This document shows positions 1 through 15,200 of a DNA stretch of 64,000 nt, in pieces; within the stretch, counting starts at the first letter, position 1; the number at the start of each line of letters is the position of its first letter. The notes under the pieces are model-generated. The model did not search any database. It saw nothing but the letters and a program-made list of their open reading frames with translations, and was not told the origin of the DNA. The position numbers were made by a program, and so were the translations under genes. The stretch lies in assembly GCA_018350325.1 (NCBI GenBank), contig JAEVLN010000021.1:558001-622000 (forward strand), read 5' to 3'. This DNA comes from Globodera rostochiensis (Eukaryota; Nematoda; Chromadorea; Rhabditida; Heteroderidae).

Positions 1-2509
1 ATAAAATGTTTAGTGACAACATGGGTTCGGCGACAACAATGAAGGGTTTCGAAATAATAAGTTATTATCATGTTTATGAAATTTGTTTTTTTCTTTGTCG
101 GTGCCGGACATTTGAGGACGGACTGTGTTGTGACTCTATGACCAGTTTCGTGGATGCTCATTTGTGCCAAATTGTGTTAAATAAACCGATGTTTTTAATA
201 GTCTAAAGAATAATTATTCTTTTACATGGCTGTTTATTAATTCGGGGAGAATAAGATCTAACTTAAAAGAAAAATTAAATAAAAACATATATTTGATAAT
301 AAAAAAAACACGATAATATAAACAATGTTTTTAAATTTGTTATAAAAAAATCTGAAACAATATAAACAACTTTGCTAAAGCAAATGTTAGGTCCGATCAA
401 ATTAAAATTAGAAAACCCTCAGGTTCTCGGTGAAAAGAAAGTATATTTAATATTAATTTGCGTTTTGGGTAGGAGATTCCACCGACCAATTAACAACCTT
501 CGTGCCATTTACATAAAAAATGCCAGGTACAATAAAATTATTGGTTATAAACAGTATACATAAAAAGTAAAGTAACTTGTTATATTGTTGCATAACTATA
601 GCAACTAACATATTATTATCTTCAATTAAGTCGCAATTTAATTTATAAAGTTGCATTTGAATTTATTTGAAAAAATAAATGGTTGTTGGTTAAACTTCGG
701 TTATTTGATGCCTCATTAAGCATCTTAAAAATTTAATTACTTTAAATAATTATTGTATGCATTACTGTTTAATGCATTTCTTATGCATAATATATGTGTA
801 ATGAAAAAAATTAAATGTCCAAACGCAAAAGATGAAAGTAAATTAAAAGAAAAACAAAATATCGAAAATTTATTTATATCAATATACAAATTTTTTAATA
901 TAAAAACTTTCTTATTTTTGACTTGAATAAGAGTTGAATATAAAGTAATTTATATTAAAAGAAAGGCACATCAATTAAAAAAATTTAAATGCACTCAAGA
1001 ACCATAAATCTCAAAAAACGCCTTTACCAACAAAAAAGATTTAAATAATTGCAAAATAAACAAATTTGAATATTTAAAGATTGTGCTCTATTATTTGTAC
1101 TATTCTTTGCTTCAATAAATAAATTCTCACCGGCATAAAACTAAAGAAGTGCCAGGCAGGACATAATAAAACTAAATTAGCAAAATACAATCAACACTTA
1201 ACATTGGTTACATTTAAGTTTTTACGGATTCTTACCATCAAGAAATTTTAACAATCATTAATTATGACTGTTTATATGTAAAAACAAATTGAAACATATA
1301 AATCGTAGACAAAAAATAATACCGCTATTATTTACAATTTTATTCTAAATCTGAATTTAATTTCTGTGAATTCATTTATAAAGAATTTGCAAATTATTTG
1401 GTAATTATTGGTACAAAATTAAAAAATTACAAAATAATAAAATTTATAATAATTTTCTATTTAAAAGAAATTAAGTGCAAATTTTCCTAAATGCCTTGGA
1501 ATTGATGATAAAATCTATTATTATGATAATAGCGGTGTGCTTCGACGTCCATAAACCTTGATGAAAAACAGACAATTAGATAAACACAAAGGAAAATAAT
1601 TTAATAATATATTTTAAATGAAAAAGTAATATATCTATTTATTTTCCTTTAATTTTGTCTTTATAAATTTTGCAGCATCTATATTTGCTTAAGAATGAAG
1701 TAAATTATTAACCAAAAAATTAGTTAAATTTAACAATAATGTGTAAATAAAATAGCAGTTTAAAATTACAAATACACTTTTAAATAATGTTATTGCTTTC
1801 AATTCATAAAATATGAAATTTTTTCAACTATGAACTCAATATCAATAAATTTGACCTTATTATAATTTTATATTTGATTTTGAATAAATTTTAAATTTAT
1901 ATTTTTTTAATATTTGCAAAACAAAAATTTAGTTTTTCTCCACTTTTACCCATATTGCCCGTGGACTCTTCTTCCGCTTAGCTCGTATTCGTTTCATTCC
2001 CAATATTTTTCTTTTATCAATAAATTTGAAATGATCTTATTTTATTTATTTTTATATTGAAACCGACATTCTGTATAATTTATTTATTACAAATAAAAAA
2101 CTTAATATTTATTATATACATCATAGGTAATATCATAGCATATTTAGAGGATTATTTTCAAGTTCGTGTATTTATTATTGATAAATTGTAGTTAAGGTAA
2201 TTGATAAAATAAAAAGCCGGCAGCAGTTATAATCATGAAAATTGTCGTTCCTTTAAATTTAAAAGACCATTATTTAATGTTTAGCTTAATATTTTGATAT
2301 AATAATTATTCATTTGGATTTTAAAACTTACACATCATTAAAATAATGCGCTGGCCCGATAATCGACCGTTATTATGCTTGATTAACCAAAACTTTCTCG
2401 CCTTTTTTTTTAAATTTGTTTGTGCATCTTGGTCCTTTTGCCATTTAAGCTTTATTTAGCTGTTTTGAGAATGAGAAATGATAAACAGCAATTTAGCAAT
2501 AAAATATTA
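1..2509. other. AT-rich stretch without recognisable gene
   Basis: I see no supported gene. The only open frames (66 aa at 6-206, 63 aa at 372-563, 67 aa at 453-656 minus) are short, low-complexity and match nothing I recognise. Small islets of higher GC (about 1,540-1,575, 1,950-2,010 and 2,345-2,400) interrupt a background of A/T runs. They have no clear splice pairs and no conserved motif, so they are only noted. Confidence 0.6.
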
Positions 2510-2790
2510 AACTAATGGTGTATTATCTCTAACCGCCTGACTCTCTCTTTTTAGCACACTATTTCTTCAAAAAATAAAATGTTCAAAAAAGTAACTAAAA
2601 AATTATTAGATGGGGTGCATTGATGAACAAATTACTCAAACCGCCTGACTCTCTCTTTTTAGCACACTATTTCTTCAAAAAATAAAAAGTTCAAAAAAAG
2701 TAACTAAAAAATTATTAGATGGGGTGCGTTGATGACCAAATTACTCTAACCGTCTGACTCTCTCTTTTTAGCACACTATTTCTTCAATTG
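2510..2790 (+). repeat. Satellite array A, about 2.5 units of ~108 bp
   Basis: The word CCGCCTGACTCTCTC (last unit CCGTCTGAC) recurs at 2,533, 2,641 and 2,750, giving periods of 108 and 109 bp. Each unit continues with TTTTTAGCACACTATTTC, an A-rich segment and a GATGGGGTGC word. The last unit ends early after TTTCTTCAA. The same unit lies in reverse orientation at 18.65-19.2 kb. It also resembles the CACACTATTTCTC segments in the Helitron-like units at 42-45 kb, so it may derive from part of that family (inference). Confidence 0.9.
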
Positions 2791-5700
2791 TTTCTTACAT
2801 AACTTTTATTAGTTTTGTTAATTTTATTTATTGGTTTATTATTAAATAGCTTATATTTTTGCTTTCTTCAAGTATGATAACAAGACTCTCCCGATGAAGC
2901 ATTATTGCCGCTTTGCCGGATTTTCCAATTATTTTGATTTGTATCATTTTTCGATTTTTCAATCACTGATCTTAAATTGCATCGAATTGTTTTATTATAA
3001 AAATATTATATTTTATTTATTTGATAAGAATTTCAATAATTTATAAATCTTTAAAATGTGTAGTAAAATTTTTAAATTAATTATATTTTGCGGGCTCGCA
3101 TTCATAAAGTTATGAATTCCTCTCCATCCTTTTCCAGATTGTTTCTTTTTTTACAGAATTTGGTTATATTTGGATCACAATTGTGATCGATGCATTTTGT
3201 CAAAGAAAAAGTAATTTTAATTTGTGAATTTTTGGTTAAAAAATGTTTGTTTTAATAATATACGAGCGGTTGGGGGCGCTTTGCGGCACTTCTCTACTTT
3301 TAAAATCTATTAATTAATTACATGAGAAGTTAGATAGTATTATAAAAAGATAAAGAATTTTAAACTATTTAAAATTTAAAAAAAAACAATAATTAAAATA
3401 TTTTCGTAACAATTACAGAATATTATAACTGCAATTCGATAAAAATGTTATGAATAAACGACAAAACAAAGTATAATAATTAAATACATTCCAATGTTTA
3501 ATAAACAATAATGAAAAGGTAATCGTTTTTAAAAAACAATAAACGAGTAAACCTTTAATTATAAAAAGTAATGGTCCAAAAATTATGACTAGGACTCAGG
3601 AGAAATAAGCACTTCAAAGAAATTCATACTGCGGAATGAAATGAAGAAATTTATTTATCGTAAAAAGTAATTTTTACAACATAGAATATAATGTAACTTA
3701 TAAATGATACACGCCTTAACATCAACAACAACTTTGTGAGCATTCATTAGTATCGGTGAAACAAAGTTGATGCATTGCTTTATTAATTAATATTTTTCGC
3801 TCAGGCAATAAAATTTAAATAATAATTATAGTTTAGCAAAATACTGTTAAAATATGTTACTAAAGAAAATTGTACAACAAATTTATTTTATACACCGTGA
3901 AAACAACCATTGGATCCGTCTCACGAACAAAAGCTCCACAAAATTCAAATTAGTTTATGGCTCTTGAGATTTTTTTCGTCTGAAGCCTTGCACATTCGAT
4001 TTGCGTTGTTATTCGTTTGTTATTAATACGAATGATTTTACTTTTCATGGTTTAAATAATTATGAACTTACTTTTTTCTTTAGAGTTCCGAGCCTTCCGT
4101 AATTTCATGTTAACCTCTTGCATTTGTGTTCATCTTAAAAGTAATACCTTTTTAAAGTGTGCAAGTTGAATTTTTACCAAAATAGGAATCTTTGTTAATA
4201 AAATTGAAGCTTATTAAAATAAATAATTATTTTGTTTTTAATTTAATTCAATCTTTACCAGTAAGAAATTGCTTTTTTAAATTATAAATTAAAAGATGAT
4301 TTAAAATTTCTCATTATTTTTCTTAGTTTCATCTTCTTAAGTTTTACATTAATTTTATTCTTTTTACTGTAATCTAATAACATTTAAAATAATACGACTT
4401 TTTGATTATAATTAATTTTATTTAATCTGTTATAAAAAAAAGAAATGTATTTGTATAATGTGAATTGTTCTCTTGTCAGCGATGTAGTCAATAAAGAACA
4501 TTGTGTGATTATGCTCTCGACTTTTTACGAAATTATCGGTTAATTTGATTATTTTTTTAGTTTATTTTTAACGTTCTATTTATTGTTTGTTTTTAATCTG
4601 TCATTTTGTAGAAAGATTTTATTTAATTTTTAACATTTTAATTTAATTTTTTGTTTTTTTGTAACTAACATTAAAAAACGGCATCCTGGTGTAGATGGTA
4701 CAATAAAAGTAATGTTATTGCGTTGACTAATAATCACTCGTTGGTAGGCCTTGTAATAAATTTTTGCAATATTTTGTGAAAACATCCATAATTATGCATA
4801 TAAATGCACTAATTATTTTGAATTCATTAGGCTTTATCATTTTTTAAGTCATTAAATTTTGTTTTAAATAGGAATCGTGGAAAAAAAGGTCGGAGGCGAG
4901 GAGATTTACAAAGGGTTAATTCAACAACATTTTGCCATTTTTCCCAATTTTATATTGAATTTTTATAAATTTTAACCTATTTTGTTTTTTTTTAATTTGA
5001 AAAGAATTTATTAATTTAAACTGCTTTATTAACTGTGTTACTTAAATAATATTTTATTTAAATATATGGAAAAATTGATAGACAGGGTATAGAGATCCGC
5101 AAATTCAAGCTCAAATTCGAGGTTGAATTGCTGGAGCAATTTTTGATAGTTAATTCAAATTTATGGTAACATTTTATTTTCGTAATCCATAATTTGTAGT
5201 TATTTATCATAATTTGTGCGCGTCACACCTCTTTTTTATTTAAATTTTTTTTTCATAGAATTTAACAAATTCTGGTCGCCGTCAACGTCAAAGTCAATCC
5301 ACCAGTTTTTTCCTGTGAATCTTTTGATGTTTTTATCGGTCGCCAAATTTGAATTCTATTAAATAGAAGAATATCTTATTATTATTGCTGAAATACAAAC
5401 CATGTTGGTAGTCACGTCCGCTAATTAATTTTTAATTTTTATTGTTATCAAACAAAATCTAATTTAAATTAAAAATGATGAATTGGCGCAACATCTCTAA
5501 CCAACATTAATTTTACATATGTTAAATTTCAATTTTTTTTTTAGAATTGATCTGCACTTAGATAGAAGTAAAATTAATCCACAAAAATAAATAGTTCTTT
5601 ACATTCTTGCTTTAGTATAAAAATTTATTATTTATATTATGGTATTTATTCAACAAAAAGAAATCATTATACAAGATATTTGTTAAGGTTTATTTATTTT

Positions 5701-6190
5701 TTATTTGGTTCTAACAAAAGACGGGTTTAATTTTATGTTCCAACTTTGCTCAGAAAACTGCATGCAGTTTGATATCACATGGAGAGCTGCTCTCTCTGTA
5801 AGTCTCTTGCAAGTGTCAACTACCTTGATTGCTTCTACTCAAGTTTGCACAGGGATGTTGCCTCTATGACGTAATTTTTTTTGTGTTCATCCATTTTTTG
5901 TATTTATCTTTCCGTAAATTACATAAGTAAATGTTTGTTTACAGTAATATTAGTTTCCATAAGTGGAATAATTCCGATTACATTTTTGTAATACATTATT
6001 ATAGTCCGTTTTGCAAGAATTGTGTTTGATTGTGTTAAAATTTAAAAATCGTAGCCAATGCATATCCCTTCAAAATAACAACCCTCAAACTAATAGAAAG
6101 ACAAATCAAAACACAATCGCATACATTTGCGGCGCAAAAAACTCAAAATTAAAAAATGCGCAAAACATGCATCATAGTGTCCAGGCTCAA
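2791..6190. other. AT-rich stretch, T-rich on plus strand, no gene seen
   Basis: No supported gene. The plus strand is visibly richer in T (and G) than A (and C). Short GC islets occur near 2,885-2,930, 3,262-3,298, 5,270-5,345 and 5,755-5,875. None gives an open frame over about 55 codons or a recognisable motif. A shadow-like frame at 6,011-6,253 has low complexity and is not called. Confidence 0.55.
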
Positions 6191-6211
6191 AATCTCTCAA
6201 AAAAGGGCTTG

Positions 6212-6266
6212 TTAGGCTTAGGCCTAAGCCACCCTAAGGTTGTTGTTTGTTAGGTTTAGGCCTAAG
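6212..6266. repeat. Palindrome built of TTAGGC-like words
   Basis: The sequence TTAGGCTTAGGCCTAAGCC at 6,212-6,230 contains a perfect 16 bp palindrome (GGCTTAGG/CCTAAGCC). It reads as two TTAGGC hexamers meeting their reverse complement. A second related word, TAGGTTTAGGCCTAAG, follows at 6,251-6,266. TTAGGC is the canonical nematode telomere hexamer, but two units are too few to call telomeric DNA. Confidence 0.55.
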
Positions 6267-6270
6267 ATTG

Positions 6271-9200
6271 AAAGTTTTGGTGAAAATAAGTGAATCTTAA
6301 AATAAAAATAAGACCCCCCTATGCTTTTAAAATTTGAACCCGTTCAAAAACCGGTTTACAAAATTGTTATACAAAAACTTCAATTTTTTTTCTTGAAAAC
6401 TATGCACATAAAAATATTGAGTTTATGAACAAATTATTATTCCTTGATTGTATAATTTATTTGATTTTTAAAAAATTATTCTTTGATTTTATTTATTATC
6501 TTGGCCAAATGTTAGCATTCGTTGTACAATGTTGCTTAATATTTTCAATTTGCGGAGTAATTGACACGCTCAGAGCAAATAATATTACTTTTTTTAAAAC
6601 TATTTTTTAATTAAACGTGTTCCTTTTAGTGGTAAAATAAGCTGCAATGCTATTATTATATAATTTTTATATTTTCAAATGCTAATATTTATTAAATTTT
6701 GACTTGTTTTTCGTTCGTTGTTTTAGTTAAATATTTTTATAAAGCTTGAATAGGTAAACAGTGTTTGATAAAAATATGTTTTTATTATGTCGTTAATTAT
6801 TATATGTTGGGTTTATTAAATTTAAACGTTTTTTATTATTTATTGAATCATTAACAGCCACTTTGAGGCAGTTCTCTTAGCCTGGCAATTCGTACGCGTT
6901 TGATGCTTTCTTACATGCCCTTATTATTCAGAATTTCTACATCTTCCGACTTTATATAACTGAATTAATTTTTACGTAAAACGTCTTCCATTAAGTTTAT
7001 ATGTTATTAAACTAAAATCTCTAAAACTAGTATTTTTTGTTACTTCATTAAACAATTAGAGATTTGATATTTTATTTAGACAATATTAGTTTTTAATCAA
7101 GAGAGATGTGTTAATATGTCCTGTGGGATGTTGACATTTCTCACAACGCCTTGACGCTGTTCTTTCAAATAACTTTTTTCACATTTTATTTGTAATGTTT
7201 GTAAATTTTTAGAATTTTACTGATATTCCTAATCCGATTTTTTTGTTCGGTCACATATTAAGCATTTGAACGACCGCATGTTCTTTTTTGAATCATAAAC
7301 GGTTTGAGAGTTTAGTCCGTGCAAAATTTGATAATTAATATATATTAATTCAGTTTATACGGATTTATTTTGCTTGCTTTAATGAGTTTTAAAATTGTAA
7401 TAGTATTTTTAATAAGAATGAATTTGGTTTATTTGTTTTAAAAATTGAATACAAAAAATACACGCAACATTGATAATGCCATTAAACTTTTAATTAAATA
7501 TTTAATTTTGAATTGTCTTGTTTATGTGGCGAAATATAAGATTTTTTCAAGTTTTTAGATATTTTAATTATGCTTTATTTATTTGGTTTTCTCTGCCGTA
7601 TTTTCGGCTGTAGTCTAGGTTGAGCGCTCTCGTAAGTTGTTCCGGTAAAGACGGCGGGAGTGACGCGCAAATGGTGGTTCTAAAAGGATGTGATGTCAAA
7701 AAAAATTATATTTAGTTTTGCTTAATTTCGGTTCGTGTGCAATTTTTTTTCTTTACATTTTTTCCTAATTTTTGATTTTATTTGATTTCGAATTTATTTT
7801 ACTTGTTTTTTTAAGAAGCAAAATTTTCTTTGTTTTGTTTTTTTAGTTTGTTTTAAATTTACCAGCCAAGACAAGAAATGCGCATACATATTACACTTTT
7901 TGTGTTGCTACTCAAAAAATGGCAAGGCTTTACATTGCAAATTTATTTTTTTCTTTAATCTGCTTCGTTAATTAAAAGCGATATTTTATAAAATAGATAC
8001 AGATAAATTCCGTCTGACATTAATTATTGCGGATAAAATAACGTATTTTTTATTAAAATATAATTTTTTTCTTTCTCCGATTTTATTTATGAGACTTTGT
8101 TACGTTTTTTCCAAGCCTTAAAAACAGATGAGTCACTTATATTACAATAGTAAAAAATATTTTAGTTTAATTATCATTTTATTTTTTTATTAGGCATTTC
8201 AATGGCATTTTTGGCCGCAATCAAGTAACCATATCCACGTAAACGGTTGGTATAATTTTTTGTATTAAATATGAAATTAAAGCGATTAATAATTAAGGAG
8301 AAATAAATTTGCACTCACGCCAGCTCCAAACACTCGGATTATGTGATTGGATCGTCCATTGATGTCGTCTCTCTCAGAAGTGTTTTATGCTAGTATTCAA
8401 GATTTGAGCTGTACTGTTGCTCCTTTAACAAAATAAAATAATTCTCACTTTTTAAATAAAATGCTTCGCTGCCTTTCCATAAAATTATTATCATTTTTTC
8501 TTATTCTGATCTAGTCTGAGATCTTGTTCAGGCAAGCGTTCGCCCCTTCCGCTTTTTAACTATAACTTGTGTTTTATTACCGAACATTTGGTGTTTTATA
8601 TTTTTATACTATGGTATAAGCGCAGCATTTACAAGTTTATATCATTTAAAGACTTAATACAACCATGGTGAAATGATGATTGAAGAATAATAATATCATA
8701 AAAATGGGAAGACATTATTTAAAACTAAAACGACTATAATTAAAATATTTAATTTATGAAAAATTACAATGCTATCCATTCCTTCGTATTATGGAACAAT
8801 AACAAAACAAAACAACTAATAAATTAAATGAATATCAAAAATTATGTTTAAGTTTACTAATTTATTAATTTGTAATAAGAAAAACTCAACATCAGATAAA
8901 AATAAGGTAGATATAGTGCTGTTCTGAAAATAATAATTGGATTTTACATAAATATTAACATAAAAATATGACCTATGTTCTGAGTGAAATTGACCAATAA
9001 AATAAAAAGATTACAAAAACAATTGAAAAAATAAAAATAAAGTTCGTACCCAATTTATTGTCATTCTATTAATATTTGCCGTGTGTTATTTTACGATACA
9101 CGATAATCATCGAATGGTTGGCATATCAAAGGGGGACTCAAGGATATCGAGATACGTATGAAGCAAGTAATTAAACGAAAATTAAAATATTAATACGTCC

Positions 9201-12200
9201 GCTCTAAAGTAAAACACTTTCAAATAAGATAAAATTCATTAATTAATTCTAATCAAAAAACCTAGTAACAATTTCTATTCCATTAATATCATACATGATA
9301 GACCTTAGTTAATTAACTTAAAATGCATTAAATTTTACGTACAAAAAATAAAAAATTGATTGAGTTGAGCCAAAATAAAATGTATTTTATTTATATTATT
9401 ATAAAGATGATTGAATTAATTAAAAATTACTGTTTTAAAATTCTCACACAAACATAAAACAAATAAATGAATATTCTTGAATGAGGTAACGCTATTTGGC
9501 ATTCTCCCTTCAACTTGTAAATTTTTTAGGCAAAGTGGACAAATTTTTGCCCTCGCCAAGCCAATATTTCGATCGACTCATCGATTTTTTTTATTGGGTG
9601 GTGAGTAGTTTTACAAAAATACTTTAAATACTTTATTTAAAAAAAGTTACACTCGAAGAAAACTTAAAATACATTAAAAAAAATTTCTTATGCATTTTAT
9701 TTTGCTTTTGCAATAGTAAATTTGTTATAAAATTTCTTTGATTACATATTGTAAAAGTGCTACTGAAAAAGACATAAAGGGAATTCTGATCTAACAAAAT
9801 ATAATTTACTTCATACATCTGCCAAAATGAGCTGTGGAAGTTGTTAATTTTTAAATAATGATAATACACCGCCACAAAATGAGAGTCGACATTTTTGGCA
9901 TTTTTTGTTTCTAATTATTCTCGAAAATATAACGCATTAGTGAAATTGGATATCTAAAATATAAATAAAATAAAGTGCACAATTTCTGCATATCAAATAT
10001 TGCAACCAATTAATAAGCGGTAAAATATAATAAATATTTAAAAAATACTAATTTAAAGTATTAATACATTCACGATAAATAATTAAAGTATTTATATTGC
10101 GAGTTGTTAGGTAAATGAATAAAACAATTTCTGATGCAACTATGAGGATTTTTGACACGACACCATATTTTGATAATTTCATGATAAGATTATATTGTTT
10201 CAGCTTTTAATTGTTTTAATTTTTACTTTATTATAATTTGTCAAAAAATGGAAAATTAAATTTTAATTTATATTTTCATAAAAACATTGCTATTAATTGT
10301 ATTATTTAATAAAAAAAGTTTAATTTATGGCCATCTGACCATTGTTAGTTGCTATTTATAAACCCAAATAAAAAGTTGCGCTTGTATATGATAAAAAGTA
10401 TAATAATTAAAAAACCATTAGAAAACAAAATAATTTTAAAATATTCAGAGTCAACGACACAAATGACCTAATCTAAATTTACGAGTTTAAAATAACAAAT
10501 ATTTATAATTTAAACTAAAATCTTAATGTTCTATTTAAAATTTCTTGGATTAAATAACAAAAAAACGATATATCGTAGAAAAATTACTATTCTTTTTTAC
10601 TATTACATGCGCGAGTAAACATTATGATGAAGTTCGTAATAAAAAATGAAATTCAGATGTGATCGCCATCTAATACATATTCTAAATCGGAAGAGTTTTG
10701 ATTTTTGTTGTAAAGTATTATTTGCTTGTTCATAGATTAATTTTTTTTTAAAAACAATTTTTGTCCTCGGTTTCTTATCTTCGTTGAGATGTAATCAAAG
10801 CTTTGATTGAAACTTAACTCAACAAAGTTAAATAATTCAGCTCAACTCGCCATCTTGGGTGTTAGTGTATGTTAACGGTCGTATTGTAGGAATTTATTAT
10901 CCTAGGACTTATTTATTTAAAGATATACACAAATAATCAGGCCATAGGTAATGTAACGAGTATTTTATTTAAATATAGTTTTGGTATTAATTAGCTGTAA
11001 TAATCCCGGATTTAACATTATTTTATATAAATAAAGTTTCTGAGTATGATATGTTTTGCTTAATAAATGTTGTTTTTTGCCCACAACAAAATGTATCTTT
11101 GTGCTGCAGTCTGTTTTCTGCCTCCATTATAGTAGTTGCTTTTTCAAATATTGGTTGTTATTTAAGAATTGAATTGTAAATATCAAAATACAAATTAAAA
11201 AATAATAATTGCTTGAAAGTTGTAATTAACTTTTTCATTAATAAATTAAGAAGGATTTTAAGCATAGTTTTTTAAACTTTTTATTTATAATTTTATTTGC
11301 TTAGTCACAATCATGTTTATTGATTTTACCATTTTAATCTTTCTCATCCAAATTTTCTTCTATTATCAATTTATGATCCAAGTGGGTGTAATTTTATAGT
11401 TTAACTAATAGTAAATTTACAATTATTTCTAATATCTTATTTTTTATTTATTTTACTATTTTTTAATTTTTTATTTGCTTTTACGTAGGGATATTATTTA
11501 ATTATTTTATGTCGTTTTCAAAAAAGTTTTGTTTCTTTATTTTTACTATAGCAATGAATTTATATTTTACTTTGTCAAATCCGTTTTTAGTTGGCATCAC
11601 CAACTCACGTTCTCCGCAAACTAACTCGTTGTCTAAAACGTTAAGGCAAACAATTTAATGTTCAGAATTTTATAGTAATTCGAAAATTTTAAATTTTTAC
11701 TATCTTAATAATTTTTGATCACCACACAATTGTAGCTAAATATATAATTTTTATTAAAAATGATTATATTTTTAATATCTATTAGTATTTTTAAATTGAT
11801 TTTAATTAATCTTAGTGAATGTTAATCAAATATATTTTTGATAAAAATGTATATGTAAATTTATAAAAGTTTTGTTAAATTATTATAATTTATATTGATA
11901 TTATTTTATAATTATAATAAAATAAAACTTAATTATTAAAATATTTTAATTAATAAAATTTTAAAAATGTAACATATCTATTTTTAGAAGAGTTAAAATT
12001 AAAATCAATCTTTTAAAATTTTCTTTTATTTTAATTATTTAAAAACTATTTAAAAATTTATTAAATCAATAAAATAAATTATTTATATTTTTACATAAAA
12101 TATTAATTATTTTTATATGACTTTTGTTATAACTAAAATTTTTGTTAATAATAATATATTTAAATAATTATTACAAAATAATTACATTAAAAAATTTAAA

Positions 12201-15200
12201 ACTATTTGTTTATTTGCTTCGTTATAATTTATAATTACTTGCAAATGCAATACAAAACCTAAATAAATATTATAATAAAGACAAATATTGGGTTTAAAAG
12301 TGATGCCACATATATTTAAATCATTAAAAATGAATATTTAAGACCCTAAATAACATATCATATTTATTTTTCCATTTATTTAATGCTGATTTTTAAATTT
12401 TAGCGTGAAATTTAATTTATGGTGTTTTTTTAATCTTTTTAAAAAATCCGTATTTGTTAGCATTTAATCTCAAAAGATGTGCCGAAATGTTGTTAGCGTG
12501 TGCCACGTGCACACATATTTTTTTGGTTAGTTTTCTGTTTTTTTTTACTATTTACTAATAGAAATGTAATTTTTGTGCTAAATTTATCGAAAAATATTAA
12601 ATCATTTAAGCAATAAATCTAAATTTGTAAATCAAATTTCGATTAAGAATGAAAGTGCAAAAACAAATTAATAAAAAACTTTTTAATGAACAACAATAAA
12701 AATTGAGGGAAATCTTGCAAAAGTAAATAATTTGTTGAATATTTTAAATAATAATGATCAGCAAAAGTCAAAAAAATAAAATGATGATTAAAACAAAAAA
12801 CAGAATAAAATATAATTTTTTTCGATCTTCTTAAGTCTCATAACTTTGGATAACAATTTTTATTGATTCTTGAATTCTTAATAAATTTTAAGTTAGGTTA
12901 TGTTTTTTTAATCAGATTATTAAATAATTAAGCAACATTGGCAAATATTATTTAAAAATTTTTCTATATATTCCGGATATGAAGTCAATTTATAGTTTAA
13001 GCTGACTCGCCTCCAGCTACTTATCTTATTCAACCATTGCGGCAATTTAATTATAGGTATATATTTTAAATTATCAGCTTTTTTCTAATGCTTAACATTA
13101 AAACATTTTAAATTTTTGTGTAAATTTGATCAATTAATTATTTTTTATTAAATTAATATTCTTTATATGCACATAATTTATTTAAAAATTAGAGTGCACT
13201 TTTGACCGTTGAAAAAACATGCAGCGGATCAGCAGGATATTTCGAGTTTTTCGTTCTAACTTTTTCAAACAACTCTAAAAGCTTATAAAAAATTTAAGAA
13301 ACCAATTTTTATTATAAATTGCTGAAAGACTATTTTAATTTACTTAAATGCACGTTACAAATATAACAAAATAAGCGCGTTTTTAAATTTACAAATATTC
13401 TCTTATAAAAAAATTAAATATTAATGTTTTAAAAAAAAGCCATTTAAAATAATTTATAAAAAACGATTTAGTGGACGCGTTATTTATCATAAATGCCGAT
13501 TTTAACAAAAGTTTGTCGAAGTGTAAAATTCGGAAATTATTATTACTTAAATATAGTCATTTGATTAAAAAACTAAAAAAATAAAATAAAAAGGCAACAA
13601 TCTAAAAAATAACCACTGCAATTATTTTGTCAAAAAATAAATAACATAAAATAAAATTTAACACCTCTTATTTGCTAAATGCAAAATAAAATTAAATACC
13701 CAATAGCAAATGTTTTGGTCCAGCTTAGAAATGAAAACATATCATGATTGATAAAATTTAAGCATAAAAAGTTTAATTGATGGACCTATTTACAATTTGA
13801 TCATTTAAAATTTTATTTTAAAATAATCATATATCCGAGTAAACGTCAAAAACGACTTCTATAGGAGCGCAAATCGGGCACTACTTGTTGACACAAAATA
13901 TTTTTAAATAACTAAATAATCATGACTACTTGTTATAAACTGAAACTGTTCTCTTCAACATGGCACATAAGCTCGAAGCCTAGACTTGCCATGTTAGCTA
14001 GCTGCGTCTAAAACTATTTTCTATTAAGAAATTATAATTATAAAGCATGTTGTTTAACTACTTTAGTTTTTATTCGCAATTCAAATTTTCGAATTCGTAT
14101 TTTTTTAGCATTTCGTAATTCGTATTCCGTGTTATTTTACAAAAAATACGGAATTTTCTCATATTAATTCAGATTACTTATTAAGATCCTTATTACAAAA
14201 TTAAATTTTTGGAAGTCTTACAAATCGAGTCAAAAATTTTAAATTTTCTCGGCAGTGCCTATCGGCACCGCTTACTAATGTAATCGAATGCCAAAAAAGT
14301 CCGGCAACTTTTAAATTTTTAGAAATATTACTTTTATAATTTTTCTGCATTTTTCGCCATACTAAAGACCGAATAGGCGCCTAAAAAGGCACAGATTTCT
14401 ATGAAAGATTTGACTGTCATCTGTATTGAAATATGGAGATAAATAATATTCTTTTGTGCAGGTTTGGTTATAGGGCTTAGTAATTTAAAATGACGTCTTA
14501 AACGGTTAGTTATTTCTCTATATCCTTGTTTCTAAATTTTAATAGTATTTTTCAAAAAAAAAAGAGATGAGATCAAGTCAAGCCCACCACTCTTTACAAT
14601 TTTTTATTTATATTGATGTTTTTTGTGAAGACATATATTCTATAATTATCTGATATTTTTATACAAATAAAAATTTAATTATCTAAAGCTTGATTCAAAA
14701 ATATTGATATTTTAAGATTTAGTGTATTCTTTTTAACTTACAAAAATTTTGGTGCGTCATTTTTATGTTTTCTGAGAATTAAATGTACGTAATAATTTTT
14801 TTATCTGCATTTATCAATCTTTTCATTAAAGTCTAATGAATTATACACATTTTGAATTTATATTCTGCGAAAAAAATAAATTGTGTTTTAAATTTAAAAT
14901 TAATTTGTTATATTGTATTTGGTGACATTTTTTAAAAATTTCCTCGAATGTTGAATCATAATATTTAGATTAAAAACCCAATTAGTAAAATAACGAATGG
15001 CCATCCTAATCAATGCTGAAAATAAACAATATGAGAAGGAAGTGAAAAACAAATAATAAGCAATAATTTTAAAATATCTTAATTAAAAAAATCAAATAAA
15101 AATATATATACTAAGATTTTATGGCAAGAGAAGTCCAAAGCCTATTTTATTAAAACTTAAATGCTTTAAATTAAAATATAATTTCATAAATTTACAAATA

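Noticed and set aside
6212..6266. Interstitial telomere
   Set aside because: Only two hexamers per arm; far too short to separate from chance.
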